Assembly (NCBI RefSeq): GCF_004799035.1
Contig: NZ_MWIO01000054.1
Location: 1 to 37,996, forward strand
Direction: 5' to 3'
Length of the DNA stretch: 37,996 nt
Origin: Rhodanobacter lindaniclasticus
Lineage (GTDB): Bacteria; Pseudomonadota; Gammaproteobacteria; Xanthomonadales; Rhodanobacteraceae
This document shows, piece by piece, positions 8,165 to 14,985 of this stretch. The position numbers and the translations under genes are program-made. The notes under the pieces were generated by a model, which had not been told where the DNA came from, made no database searches, and worked only from the letters and a program-made list of their open reading frames with translations. Within the stretch, counting starts at the first letter, position 1. Each line of letters begins with the position of its first letter.

Positions 8165-8473
8165 TCAGCTCTTTTTCATCATGGCGTCGTGCGACATGGC
8201 GGCGTGGGGCTGCAGCGAACCGCCATCGAGCTTGGCGCACAGGCCGGCGGGCACCGCCACGAAGGCCTGCGGATCGCGCGCCTTGCTGTCCTGGCCGGCG
8301 CAGGAATGGCCCGGGGACTGGCAGTCGTTCTTCATCGCGGCGTTGACGCCGTAGCACTTCTGGGTGGCGCTGGCGGCCATCTTGTCGGCGGCATGGGCGG
8401 TCGTGGCGGCGCCGAGCGCGCCGGCGGCGAGCAGGCTGAGCAAGGCGGAGCTGAGGATGGTCTGGGCTTGCAT
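8165..8473 (-). CDS. bufA: Bufferin-type RiPP precursor (DUF2282), secreted, four cysteines
   Basis: A 102-aa protein with a Sec signal peptide (hydrophobic residues 6-23, predicted cleavage after AHA at 26-28) and a mature part of about 74 aa. The DUF2282 pattern is clear: KCYGV with Cys40, KNDC with Cys51, HSCAGQ with Cys58, and VPAGLC with Cys79. DUF2282 proteins are the substrates of DUF692/DUF2063 enzymes in bufferin systems, which bind copper after cysteine modification. The ATG at 8473 has GGGAGA five to six bases upstream. The frame stays open to 8692 but lacks coding character. A tail beyond the usual domain holds His90, Met93, His95, Met98 and Met99, possible extra metal ligands. 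First gene of the operon bufA-bufB-bufC-doxX. Confidence 0.9.
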   Translation of the reverse strand: MQAQTILSSALLSLLAAGALGAATTAHAADKMAASATQKCYGVNAAMKNDCQSPGHSCAGQDSKARDPQAFVAVPAGLCAKLDGGSLQPHAAMSHDAMMKKS

Positions 8474-8642
8474 GGGTCTCTCCCGTGGATGCCGGACAAT
8501 TCCGGCTGCGGTAGATGACCCGGTGGACGTGGATTTCCTTACAACGGGTTTCGCGCCCGCTGCCGACGGTTCGTGCCGGCAGGCATTAAACTGCGCGTTC
8601 GCCGCCCTGCGCGGCGCCCGTTTCCGCTGAAAGGCCCGCCCC
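8474..8642. promoter_or_regulatory. Divergent promoter region of the bufferin operon and GT2 gene, with possible ECF promoter
   Basis: On the minus strand TGTAAGGAA (about 8534-8542), followed after about 16 bases by GGTCAT, has the spacing of an ECF -35/-10 pair. It would start transcription about 40 bases before the precursor ATG. The neighbouring ECF sigma factor makes this attractive, but its real consensus is unknown. On the plus strand an AT-rich CATTAAACT at 8584-8592 may be part of the GT2 promoter. Confidence 0.3.
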
Positions 8643-9359
8643 ATGCCGCAACTCTCCGTCGTCGTCCCCGTATTCAACGAGCGCGACAACATCCCGCCGC
8701 TGCTGGCCGAGATCGCCGCCGCGCTGCGCGGCGCGGTGGATTACGAAGTGATCTACATCGACGACGACTCCAGCGACGACAGCCGCGCTGTGCTCGAGGC
8801 GCAGAAGGCGCTGCACCCCGAGCTGCGCGTGCTGCACCACGTCACCCGCAGCGGCCAGAGCACCGCGGTGTGGAACGGCGTGCGCGCGGCGCGCGGGGCG
8901 TGGATCGCCACGCTGGACGGCGACGGCCAGAACGATCCGGCCGACATCCCGAAACTGCTCGCCGCGCGCGACGGCGCCCCGGCCGGGGTGAAGCTGTTCG
9001 CCGGCTGGCGCACCACCCGCCGCGACAGCTTCAACAAGCGGATCTCCTCGAAGATCGCCAACGCGGTGCGCTCGCGCATGCTGCGCGACGCCACCCCCGA
9101 CACCGGCTGCGGACTGAAGCTGTTCGAGCGCGAGGTGTTTTTGCGCCTGCCGTACTTCGACCACATGCACCGCTACCTGCCGGCGCTGGTCAAGCGCGCC
9201 GGTTTCCAGAGTACCAGCGTGCCGGTGGGCCATCGCCCGCGCACCGCCGGGGTTTCCAAGTACGGCATGCTGGACCGGCTGTGGGTGGGGCTGGCCGACC
9301 TGCGCGGCGTGGCCTGGCTGATGCGCCGGGGCAAGGTGACCGAAGTGGAGGAACTCTGA
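8643..9359 (+). CDS. GT2-family glycosyltransferase, dolichol-phosphate mannosyltransferase (DPM1)-like
   Basis: Soluble family 2 glycosyltransferase of 238 aa. It opens with LSVVVPVFNERDNIPPLLAE (nucleotide-binding strand), then IDDDSSDDS and ATLDGDGQNDP, whose DGD is the metal-binding DxD of DPM1/ArnC-like enzymes. ATPDTGCGLKLF and VGHRPRTAGVSKYG are signatures of the same subgroup. It lacks the C-terminal membrane helices of ArnC and GtrB, so it resembles single-domain DPM1, which moves a sugar from a nucleotide donor to a polyprenyl phosphate at the membrane. Donor and acceptor are unknown, and no linked cell-envelope glycosylation genes are present. It diverges from the bufferin operon. 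Confidence 0.88.
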   Translation: MPQLSVVVPVFNERDNIPPLLAEIAAALRGAVDYEVIYIDDDSSDDSRAVLEAQKALHPELRVLHHVTRSGQSTAVWNGVRAARGAWIATLDGDGQNDPADIPKLLAARDGAPAGVKLFAGWRTTRRDSFNKRISSKIANAVRSRMLRDATPDTGCGLKLFEREVFLRLPYFDHMHRYLPALVKRAGFQSTSVPVGHRPRTAGVSKYGMLDRLWVGLADLRGVAWLMRRGKVTEVEEL

Positions 9360-9423
9360 CCCGGGTCAGGCGGCGTCGCCGCGCCAGTCGTATGCTTGGA
9401 CGGTTTCATTGCAGGAGAACGCC

Positions 9424-9792
9424 ATGACCCTCGCGATCAAGCGTGCATACGAAGCGCCCGCGAAAGACGACGGTTATCGCGTGCTGGTGGAGCGGCTGTG
9501 GCCGCGCGGCATGAAAAAGGAAGAGGTGCCGCTGGACCAGTGGGCCAGGGAGCTGGCGCCGTCCACGGCGCTGCGCAAGTGGTTCGGCCACGACCCGGCG
9601 CGCTGGGACGGCTTCCGCCATCGCTACGCCAGCGAACTGGACGGCCTGGCCGAATACTGGCAGCCGCTGGCCGAACGCTCGGCGCGGCACAAGGTCACCC
9701 TGATCTACAGCGCGCGCGACGAGGAGCACAACGGCGCCCTCGTGCTGCGCGACTACCTGCAGCACTGGCTGCGCACGCACGGGCCGCGCTGA
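9424..9792 (+). CDS. DUF488 family protein (YeaO-like)
   Basis: Small cytoplasmic protein of 122 aa matching the YeaO/DUF488 family across its length: RVLVERLWPRGMKKEEV, LAPSTALRKWFGHDPARW, and a closing VTLIYSARDEEHNGALVL. The ATG at 9424 has AGGAG seven bases upstream; the in-frame TTG at 9409 has no such support. The biochemical function of the family is not established. It sits 64 nt after the GT2 gene on the same strand and converges with the phospholipase gene with a 9-nt gap. Confidence 0.9.
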   Translation: MTLAIKRAYEAPAKDDGYRVLVERLWPRGMKKEEVPLDQWARELAPSTALRKWFGHDPARWDGFRHRYASELDGLAEYWQPLAERSARHKVTLIYSARDEEHNGALVLRDYLQHWLRTHGPR

Positions 9793-9809
9793 GCGCGCCG
9801 CTCAGCGCG
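9785..9809. terminator. Hairpin spanning both stop codons of convergent DUF488 and patatin genes
   Basis: CGCGCTGAGC (9785-9794) and GCTCAGCGCG (9800-9809) are perfect 10-bp complements around a 5-nt loop. The TGA stop of the plus-strand gene and the TCA (TGA) of the minus-strand gene sit in opposite arms. No T-tract follows on either strand, so this would be a non-canonical bidirectional terminator or a transcript-end stabiliser. Confidence 0.55.
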
Positions 9810-10749
9810 CGCGCAGCGGCCGGTCCGGGCGCGACCACCCGGCCAGCGCATCGCGCGCCTGCAGGCGGCCGCGCTCGATCAGCTCGCGGGCGCGGTAGAA
9901 CTCGTAGACGCTGGCGATGTTGCGCGGCAGGGTGATCAGCAGGTCCGGTTCGTAGGCGGCCAGGCGCAGCCGCGACAGGTTCGCCTGCATCAGGTCCATG
10001 GCCTGGTTCAGGGTGTCGAAGGTGCCCGGCTCGCGCGGCTGCTCCTCGCCGCGCGGGATCAGCCGGCCGATGAATTCGCCGATGCGGTGGCGATAGCCGG
10101 CGTCCTGCTCGGTGGCGCTTTCCTCCACCGGGGCGGTGGTCGCCTCGGCCAGGCCGTCCACGCTGACCGCCACCAGGTAGTCGGCCTCCACGCCGATCAG
10201 CGGCGTGACCGGCACCGGGTTGAGCAGGGCGCCGTCGACCATGCGGTGGCCGTTGAGGTGGTGCGGGCGGAACACCGTGGGCACGGCGATCGAGGCGCGG
10301 ATCGCGTCGAACAGGTTGCCGCGCGACAGCCACACCTCGCGGCCGCGGTCCAGGTCAGTCGCCACCGCGGTGAAAGCCAGCGGCAGCTCCTCGATCAGGG
10401 TGTCGCCGATCAGCCCGCGCAGCGTGCCGATGATCTTCTCGCCCTTGATCAGGCCGCCGCCGGAAAAGGTCCAGTCGACCAGCCGCAGCACGTCGAAGCG
10501 GGCCAGCGCGCCGACCCAGTCGCGGTAGACATCGAGCTTGCCCATGGCATGGATGCCGCCGATCAGCGCGCCCATCGAGCTGCCGGCGATCGCCACGATG
10601 CGGTAGCCCTGCGCCTCGATTTCCTCGATCACGCCGATGTGCGCCAGCCCCTTGGCGCCGCCGGCGCCGAGCGCCAGCGCCACGGTGGGCGCCCGCTCGC
10701 CGGCAGGCGCCGGCAACGGGTCCGCGGATTCGGATTCGGGGGCCTTCAT
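9802..10749 (-). CDS. Patatin-like phospholipase (RssA family)
   Basis: Predicted serine acyl hydrolase of 315 aa. VALALGAGGAKGLAHIGVIE (about residues 23-42) contains the oxyanion-hole glycines, AGSSMGALIGG the G-x-S-x-G nucleophile serine (about residue 60), and MVDGALLNPVPV the DG[A/G] motif with the catalytic aspartate. These form the Ser-Asp dyad of bacterial patatins such as RssA/YchK. The C-terminal third (after about residue 215) is not part of the catalytic core. No signal peptide or membrane segment is seen, so it is probably cytoplasmic or peripheral. The ATG at 10749 is preferred over the in-frame TTG at 10761; neither has a strong ribosome site. It diverges from the anion permease gene. 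Confidence 0.9.
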   Translation of the reverse strand: MKAPESESADPLPAPAGERAPTVALALGAGGAKGLAHIGVIEEIEAQGYRIVAIAGSSMGALIGGIHAMGKLDVYRDWVGALARFDVLRLVDWTFSGGGLIKGEKIIGTLRGLIGDTLIEELPLAFTAVATDLDRGREVWLSRGNLFDAIRASIAVPTVFRPHHLNGHRMVDGALLNPVPVTPLIGVEADYLVAVSVDGLAEATTAPVEESATEQDAGYRHRIGEFIGRLIPRGEEQPREPGTFDTLNQAMDLMQANLSRLRLAAYEPDLLITLPRNIASVYEFYRARELIERGRLQARDALAGWSRPDRPLRAR

Positions 10750-10949
10750 GGCCCCATTCAATCACGAATCGTGGGCGCCGCCGCGCGCAAGCTGCGCCAC
10801 AGGCGAGCGGCTGGCGGCGTGGCTGGTTAGTATGACCGGTGCCGTGGCAGCAAGCGGCGCCCATCCACCCCCGCGGAAACCTGCATGGCTCCATTCCGAT
10901 CCACCGCGCCGTCCAGGCCCGCCCGCCCGCTTGCGCCGGGGCGCGTTGC

Positions 10950-12710
10950 ATGAGCTGGCAGGCATGGGCCACGGTCGCGGTGATCGTGCTGGCGATGGCG
11001 CTGTTCGCCAGCGAGAAGCTGCGCATCGACCTGATCGCGCTGCTGGTGCTGGCCAGCCTGGTGATCCTGGGTATCGTCACCCCGGTGGAGGCGCTCAGCG
11101 GCTTCAGCAACGAGGCCACGGTGACGGTGGCAGCGATGTTCGCGCTCAGCCTGGGCATCGAGCGCTCCGGCGCGCTCGATCCGCTGAGCCGCTGGCTGAT
11201 GCGGATCAAGCGGCCGTGGGTGCTGACCCTGGCGCTGATGCTGGCGATCGCGCCGCTGGGCGCATTCGTCAAGAACATCGCGCTGGTGGCCACCTTCCTG
11301 CCGCTGGCGTTGCGCGTGTGCCAGCGCACGCACACCTCACCCGGTCGCGTGCTGATGCCGATGGCCTACGCCGCGCAGATGGGCGGCGTGTGCACCCTGA
11401 TCGGCACCTCCTCCAACCTGCTCGCCGACACGCTGGCGCAGAAGCACGGGATGGTGGCGTTCGGGGTGTTCGAGTTCACCCGCATGGGCGCGGTCCTGGC
11501 CGTGGTCGGCATCGTCTACCTGATGCTGGTCGGCCGCTGGCTGCTGCCGCGCGAGATCGACACCCAGCTGCCGGTGCAGGAGGAGATCGGCAAATACGTC
11601 ACCGAGCTGGAGGTGACCGAGCAGTCCGCGCTGGTCGGCGGCAGCATCGCCGATGCGAAGCTGGGCGAGCGTTATGGCGTCTATCCGCTGGAGCTGCTGC
11701 GCGGCGAGCGGCGCATGTGGTCCCCGCGCAGCCAGGAGATCGCCGTCGGCGACGTGCTGCTGGTGCGCGGCGACTGGGAGAAGATCGAGGATTTCCAGCG
11801 CCGCGCCGGCCTGCGCAACGCGCCGGACCGCCGCTACGCCACCGGTGACGCCCGCTCGCGGGTGATGGTGGAACTGATGATCGCGCCGGCCAGCCCGATG
11901 GAGGGCCGCCAGTTGGAGGAAACCGGCCTGCACTGGCGCTACGACGCGGTGGCGCTGGCGATCCATCGTCGCGGCCAGCTGCTGCGCGACAAGCTCAGCG
12001 ATGTCCGTCTGGCGGTGGGCGACGTGCTGCTGGTGCTGATCGACGACGAGGCGCTGTCCAACCTGCGCAACGATGAGGCCTTCATCGTGCTGAGCGAGCG
12101 CGAGGAAGCGCACCGCACGCCGCGCAAGGCGTTCTATGCCGCAGCGATCATGGCCGGCGTGGTGGTGGCTTCCGGCCTGCACTGGCTGCCGATCCCGATC
12201 GCGGCGATCTGCGGTGCGGTGGCGATGGCGCTCACCGGCTGCTTCGGCCGCAAGGACGTCTACGAGGGCGTGGACTGGAAGATCATCATCCTGCTCGGCG
12301 CGATCCTGCCGCTGGGTATCGCGATCGAACGCAGCGGCCTGTCGCAGGAACTGGTGCGGGCGGGGTTGGGCGTGGTCGGCGAGCACGGCCCGCTGGCCGG
12401 CCTGCTGATGGTCTACCTGCTGACTGCCCTGCTCACCGAACTGATGGGCCACAACCCCTCGGTGGTGCTGATGGTCGGCATCGCCGTGTCGGTCGCCCAC
12501 GCCATGCACGTGGACCCGCGCCCGTTCGTCGTCGCGGTCGCCTTCGCCGCCGCCACCTCGTTCGCGACCCCGGTCGGCTACCCCACCAACACCATGGTCT
12601 ATTACGCCGGCGGTTACCGCTTCACCGACTTCATGAAGGTCGGCATCCCGCTGATCGCCATCTTCTGCGCGCTGTCGATGTGGCTGATTCCGAAGTTCTG
12701 GCCGTTTTGA
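10950..12710 (+). CDS. SLC13/DASS-type anion permease with two RCK_C (TrkA_C) domains
   Basis: Inner-membrane transporter of 586 aa. An N-terminal block of hydrophobic helices (about residues 1-200) contains SNEATVTVAAMFALSLGIER and IGTSSNLLADTLA, the first S-N-x-x-T-like signature of the DASS family. Residues 208-383 form two consecutive RCK_C/TrkA_C domains (LLRGERRMWSPR and LAIHRRGQLLRDKLSDVRLA). The C-terminal block (about residues 390-586) carries MGHNPSVVLMVGIAVS and ATSFATPVGYPTNTMVYYAG. This layout is known from sulfate and dicarboxylate transporters with cytoplasmic regulatory domains. The substrate is likely sulfate, a dicarboxylate or a related anion, not resolvable here. The ATG at 10950 is chosen because hydrophobic sequence starts there; upstream residues have no family character. 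Confidence 0.88.
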   Translation: MSWQAWATVAVIVLAMALFASEKLRIDLIALLVLASLVILGIVTPVEALSGFSNEATVTVAAMFALSLGIERSGALDPLSRWLMRIKRPWVLTLALMLAIAPLGAFVKNIALVATFLPLALRVCQRTHTSPGRVLMPMAYAAQMGGVCTLIGTSSNLLADTLAQKHGMVAFGVFEFTRMGAVLAVVGIVYLMLVGRWLLPREIDTQLPVQEEIGKYVTELEVTEQSALVGGSIADAKLGERYGVYPLELLRGERRMWSPRSQEIAVGDVLLVRGDWEKIEDFQRRAGLRNAPDRRYATGDARSRVMVELMIAPASPMEGRQLEETGLHWRYDAVALAIHRRGQLLRDKLSDVRLAVGDVLLVLIDDEALSNLRNDEAFIVLSEREEAHRTPRKAFYAAAIMAGVVVASGLHWLPIPIAAICGAVAMALTGCFGRKDVYEGVDWKIIILLGAILPLGIAIERSGLSQELVRAGLGVVGEHGPLAGLLMVYLLTALLTELMGHNPSVVLMVGIAVSVAHAMHVDPRPFVVAVAFAAATSFATPVGYPTNTMVYYAGGYRFTDFMKVGIPLIAIFCALSMWLIPKFWPF

Positions 12711-12951
12711 TGAAATAAAGCGCCTCTTGCGTTCGCTCCCTCCCCCCCGCGGGGGGGAGGGTCGGGGAGGGGGCTCACGGATTCATCGACGCTTCATCGG
12801 AGCGGTCTTCGAACAAGTTTCGTCGCACGCCGGCCCCTCACCTCAATCCTCTCCCGAGGGGAGAGGAGGCAAACGTGCCGTGCGGGTTGGTGCCTTCGTG
12901 CATCAGGGCGTCGGGAAGCCCGTCGCCTTGATGGAGGCCCATTTTTTGCTG
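12711..12951. repeat. 241-nt intergenic stretch with two opposed C/T-rich palindromes
   Basis: There is no gene here. 12738-12761 holds 11-bp perfect arms of C/T over A/G around GC. 12831-12870 holds a second palindrome (arms CCTCTCCC/GGGAGAGG) whose minus-strand reading resembles the elements at 14912-14954 and 37954-37996. The two lie in opposite orientation about 80 nt apart, like a degraded inverted pair between convergent genes. The rest (12780-12830, 12871-12947) shows nothing recognisable. Confidence 0.6.
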
Positions 12952-12970
12952 TCAGGCATAGCCTGACAGC
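12948..12970. other. 10-bp perfect palindrome over the stop codon of the WYL gene
   Basis: GCTGTCAGGC, three bases, then GCCTGACAGC. The last codons and TGA of the WYL regulator gene lie inside. Six T residues sit on the plus-strand 5' side, which gives an A-tract downstream in the minus-strand transcript, so it is not a standard terminator for the WYL gene. Confidence 0.6.
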
Positions 12971-13923
12971 GCCAGCTGCAGCAGGATCTTCATTTCCTCG
13001 CGCAGCGGCAGCGGGGCGATGACCTCGGCGTCGGGGCCGTACTTGAGCACGTCCATCAGCAACTCCTTGGAGTTGGAGTAGGGCAGCTTCAGTTCGTAGC
13101 GGCCGTCGGGGAGCCATTCGCCCTGTTGCTGCGAGTGCCAATGTTCGTCGGAAACCCAGCGCGCGGCATGGGCGGAGAAGCGGATGGTGGCCCAGGCCTT
13201 GGGCTTGCCGGCGAAGATGCCGTAGCTGGAGGCGAGCAGTTCGTTGAGCTCGCTGTCGGTGACGTCGCGCGCGGGCGCGTCCTGTGCCTGCGCCTCGGCG
13301 ATGCGGTCGACCGCGAAGCTGCGCAGCGCCTCGCGGTCGTGGTCCCACACGTCGAGGTACCAGTTGTCGCGGTAGTGGGTCAGCCGCTGCGGCGAGACCA
13401 GCCGGCGGCTGTCGGCATTGGTGGTGCGCGCGCGGTAGCGGAAGCGCAGCTGGCGCCGCTCGAGCACCGCGCCGGCGACCACGCGAAACACCTGCTGGTC
13501 GAGCTTGCGCTCGCCCCACGGGATCACCCGGATGCGCTCGATCGGCAGCGCCTTGCCGCTGCCCTGGTGCGACAGCAGGCCCTCGATGCGCGCCTTGAAC
13601 GGCGCCAGCGTGCCGGCCAGCACGCCGGGGCCGGAGCGACTGATCAGTTCGTTGAGCGCCAGCAGCGAGGCCAGTTCGTCGGAGGTGAGCCACAAGCCGG
13701 GCAGTTCGAACTTCTCGCCTTCGCCGGCTTCGTAGCGGAACGCCGCCTGGTCGGTGCCGGCGCTCTCGAGCGGCGCGCCCAGCGCATCGCGCAGGAAGGC
13801 GATGTCGCGGTACAGCGTGGCGCGCGAGCATTCCAGCTCGCCCATCAGGCGCGACAACGGCACCGGGTAGTGCGCCGCTTTCAGCAGGCGATGCAGGGTC
13901 AATATCCGTTCGTAGCGATCCAT
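12952..13923 (-). CDS. YafY-type transcriptional regulator with HTH and WYL domains
   Basis: DNA-binding regulator of 323 aa. A DeoR-like winged helix is at residues 1-60 (DRYERILTLHRLLKAAHYPV, then CSRATLYRDIAFLRDAL as recognition helix). A WYL ligand-sensing domain covers about residues 140-230 (LRFRYRARTT, then NWYLDVWDHDREALRSFAVD, whose WYL core is N-WYL-D), followed by the usual C-terminal extension. The ATG at 13923 starts the HTH; the upstream open frame to 14007 lacks homology. Related proteins respond to nucleic-acid or other small ligands, and the signal here is unknown. It diverges from the DUF481 gene, which could be a target simply by position. Confidence 0.93.
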   Translation of the reverse strand: MDRYERILTLHRLLKAAHYPVPLSRLMGELECSRATLYRDIAFLRDALGAPLESAGTDQAAFRYEAGEGEKFELPGLWLTSDELASLLALNELISRSGPGVLAGTLAPFKARIEGLLSHQGSGKALPIERIRVIPWGERKLDQQVFRVVAGAVLERRQLRFRYRARTTNADSRRLVSPQRLTHYRDNWYLDVWDHDREALRSFAVDRIAEAQAQDAPARDVTDSELNELLASSYGIFAGKPKAWATIRFSAHAARWVSDEHWHSQQQGEWLPDGRYELKLPYSNSKELLMDVLKYGPDAEVIAPLPLREEMKILLQLALSGYA

Positions 13924-14069
13924 TCGGGACGTCTCGGGCAGGGCGCGTCCTAGCATGGTGGCGCACCCTGGCGGCTGCAAGTCGCCCCCGGCACGGGCGG
14001 CATTCACTGGGAGTTCAAGCCGCCAAGTTAAGGTACGCTGTTACCAATCTTTAACAAATGGATATCGGC

Positions 14070-14867
14070 ATGAACAAGACCCTGATCGGCGGCCTGCTGC
14101 TGGCCGGTTTCGCCAGCTTCGCCGCCCACGCCCAGGACGCAGCCAATCGCGGCGGCTGGAGCGGTTCGGGTGAATTCGGCTTTGCCTCCTCCACCGGCAA
14201 CTCGCGCTCGGAGAACATCAACGCCAAGCTCGGCCTGAGCCAGGAGAACGACCAGTGGAAGAACAACTTCTTCATTGACGCGCTGCGCTCCAAGAGCGAG
14301 CAGAAGATCGTGGATACCGCCGGCAACACGATCGAGCAGTTCAACACCACCGCCAACCGCTACGACGCCGGCGCCTCGGTCGGCCTGAAGCTGGACACGC
14401 GCAGCTACATCGTGGGCGCGGCCCGCTACGAGCACGACGACTTCGGTGCCAACCTGTGGCAGGGCACGGTCTCGCTGGGCTACGGCTACATCGCGCTGAA
14501 GGACGAGCGCAACGAGCTGTCGTTCGAAATCGGCCCCGGCTACAAGCGCTACCGGCCGGCCGACACCGAGGTACTGGTCGACGGCGTGCTCGTCCCCCAG
14601 CGCCAGCCCACCGAGGGCGAGGTGGTGGCCCGCGGCCTGATCAACTACAAGTTCAAGCTGAGTGCCAACACCGCCTTCGAGGACACGTTCCTCACCGAAG
14701 CGGGCTCCAAGAACACCTACATGCAGAACGACGCCGGCCTGGCCGTCAGCATGACCAAGAAGCTGGCCCTGAAAGTGGGCTTCCAGATCCGCCACAACAG
14801 CGACGTGCAGCCGGGCGTGAAGAAGACCGACACGCTGACGACGACGAATCTGGTGTACAGCTTTTAG
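14070..14867 (+). CDS. DUF481 family outer-membrane protein (YdiY-like)
   Basis: Predicted outer-membrane beta-barrel of 265 aa. A signal peptide covers residues 1-21 (MNKTLIGGLLLAGFASFAAHA, cleavage before QDA), followed by GGWSGSGEFGFASSTGNSRS, the start typical of DUF481. Alternating polar/hydrophobic strands continue to the end, closing with LTTTNLVYSF: a C-terminal aromatic residue, as expected for BAM-assembled barrels. The ATG at 14070 starts a proper signal peptide; the in-frame ATG at 14058 would add four residues. The family includes salt- or acid-induced proteins of unknown function. It is downstream of the divergent WYL regulator and followed by repeats, so it is probably monocistronic. 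Confidence 0.9.
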   Translation: MNKTLIGGLLLAGFASFAAHAQDAANRGGWSGSGEFGFASSTGNSRSENINAKLGLSQENDQWKNNFFIDALRSKSEQKIVDTAGNTIEQFNTTANRYDAGASVGLKLDTRSYIVGAARYEHDDFGANLWQGTVSLGYGYIALKDERNELSFEIGPGYKRYRPADTEVLVDGVLVPQRQPTEGEVVARGLINYKFKLSANTAFEDTFLTEAGSKNTYMQNDAGLAVSMTKKLALKVGFQIRHNSDVQPGVKKTDTLTTTNLVYSF

Positions 14868-14870
14868 AGC

Positions 14871-14893
14871 CGGGATTCGGGATTCGGGATTCG
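14871..14893. repeat. Heptanucleotide tandem repeat, CGGGATT x3
   Basis: Three exact copies of CGGGATT plus CG follow the DUF481 stop codon by three bases. Such GGGATTC runs are, as I recall, frequent between genes of Xanthomonadales. The run is non-coding, so copy-number change here would not alter a protein. Confidence 0.75.
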
Positions 14894-14911
14894 TGCAAGC
14901 GCCACGCTTCT

Positions 14912-14954
14912 AGCCCCTCTCCCTCCGGGAGAGGGGTTGGGGTGAGGGTACGGG
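14912..14954. repeat. Dispersed 43-nt palindromic element, copy 1
   Basis: A 10-bp stem (CCCCTCTCCC at 14914-14923, GGGAGAGGGG at 14927-14936) is followed by TTGGGGTGAGGGTACGGG. An almost identical copy (one difference) ends the window at 37954-37996, and degenerate relatives lie at 12738-12776 and 12831-12870. It sits between a plus-strand and a minus-strand gene that converge, so it may also act in transcript ending. Confidence 0.8.
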
Positions 14955-14985
14955 CTGAGCGCGAAGCAGAAACTCGCCTGCAGCT

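Noticed and set aside
12948..12970. Rho-independent terminator for the WYL gene
   Set aside because: The stem is good, but in the WYL transcript it would be followed by A residues, not U residues.
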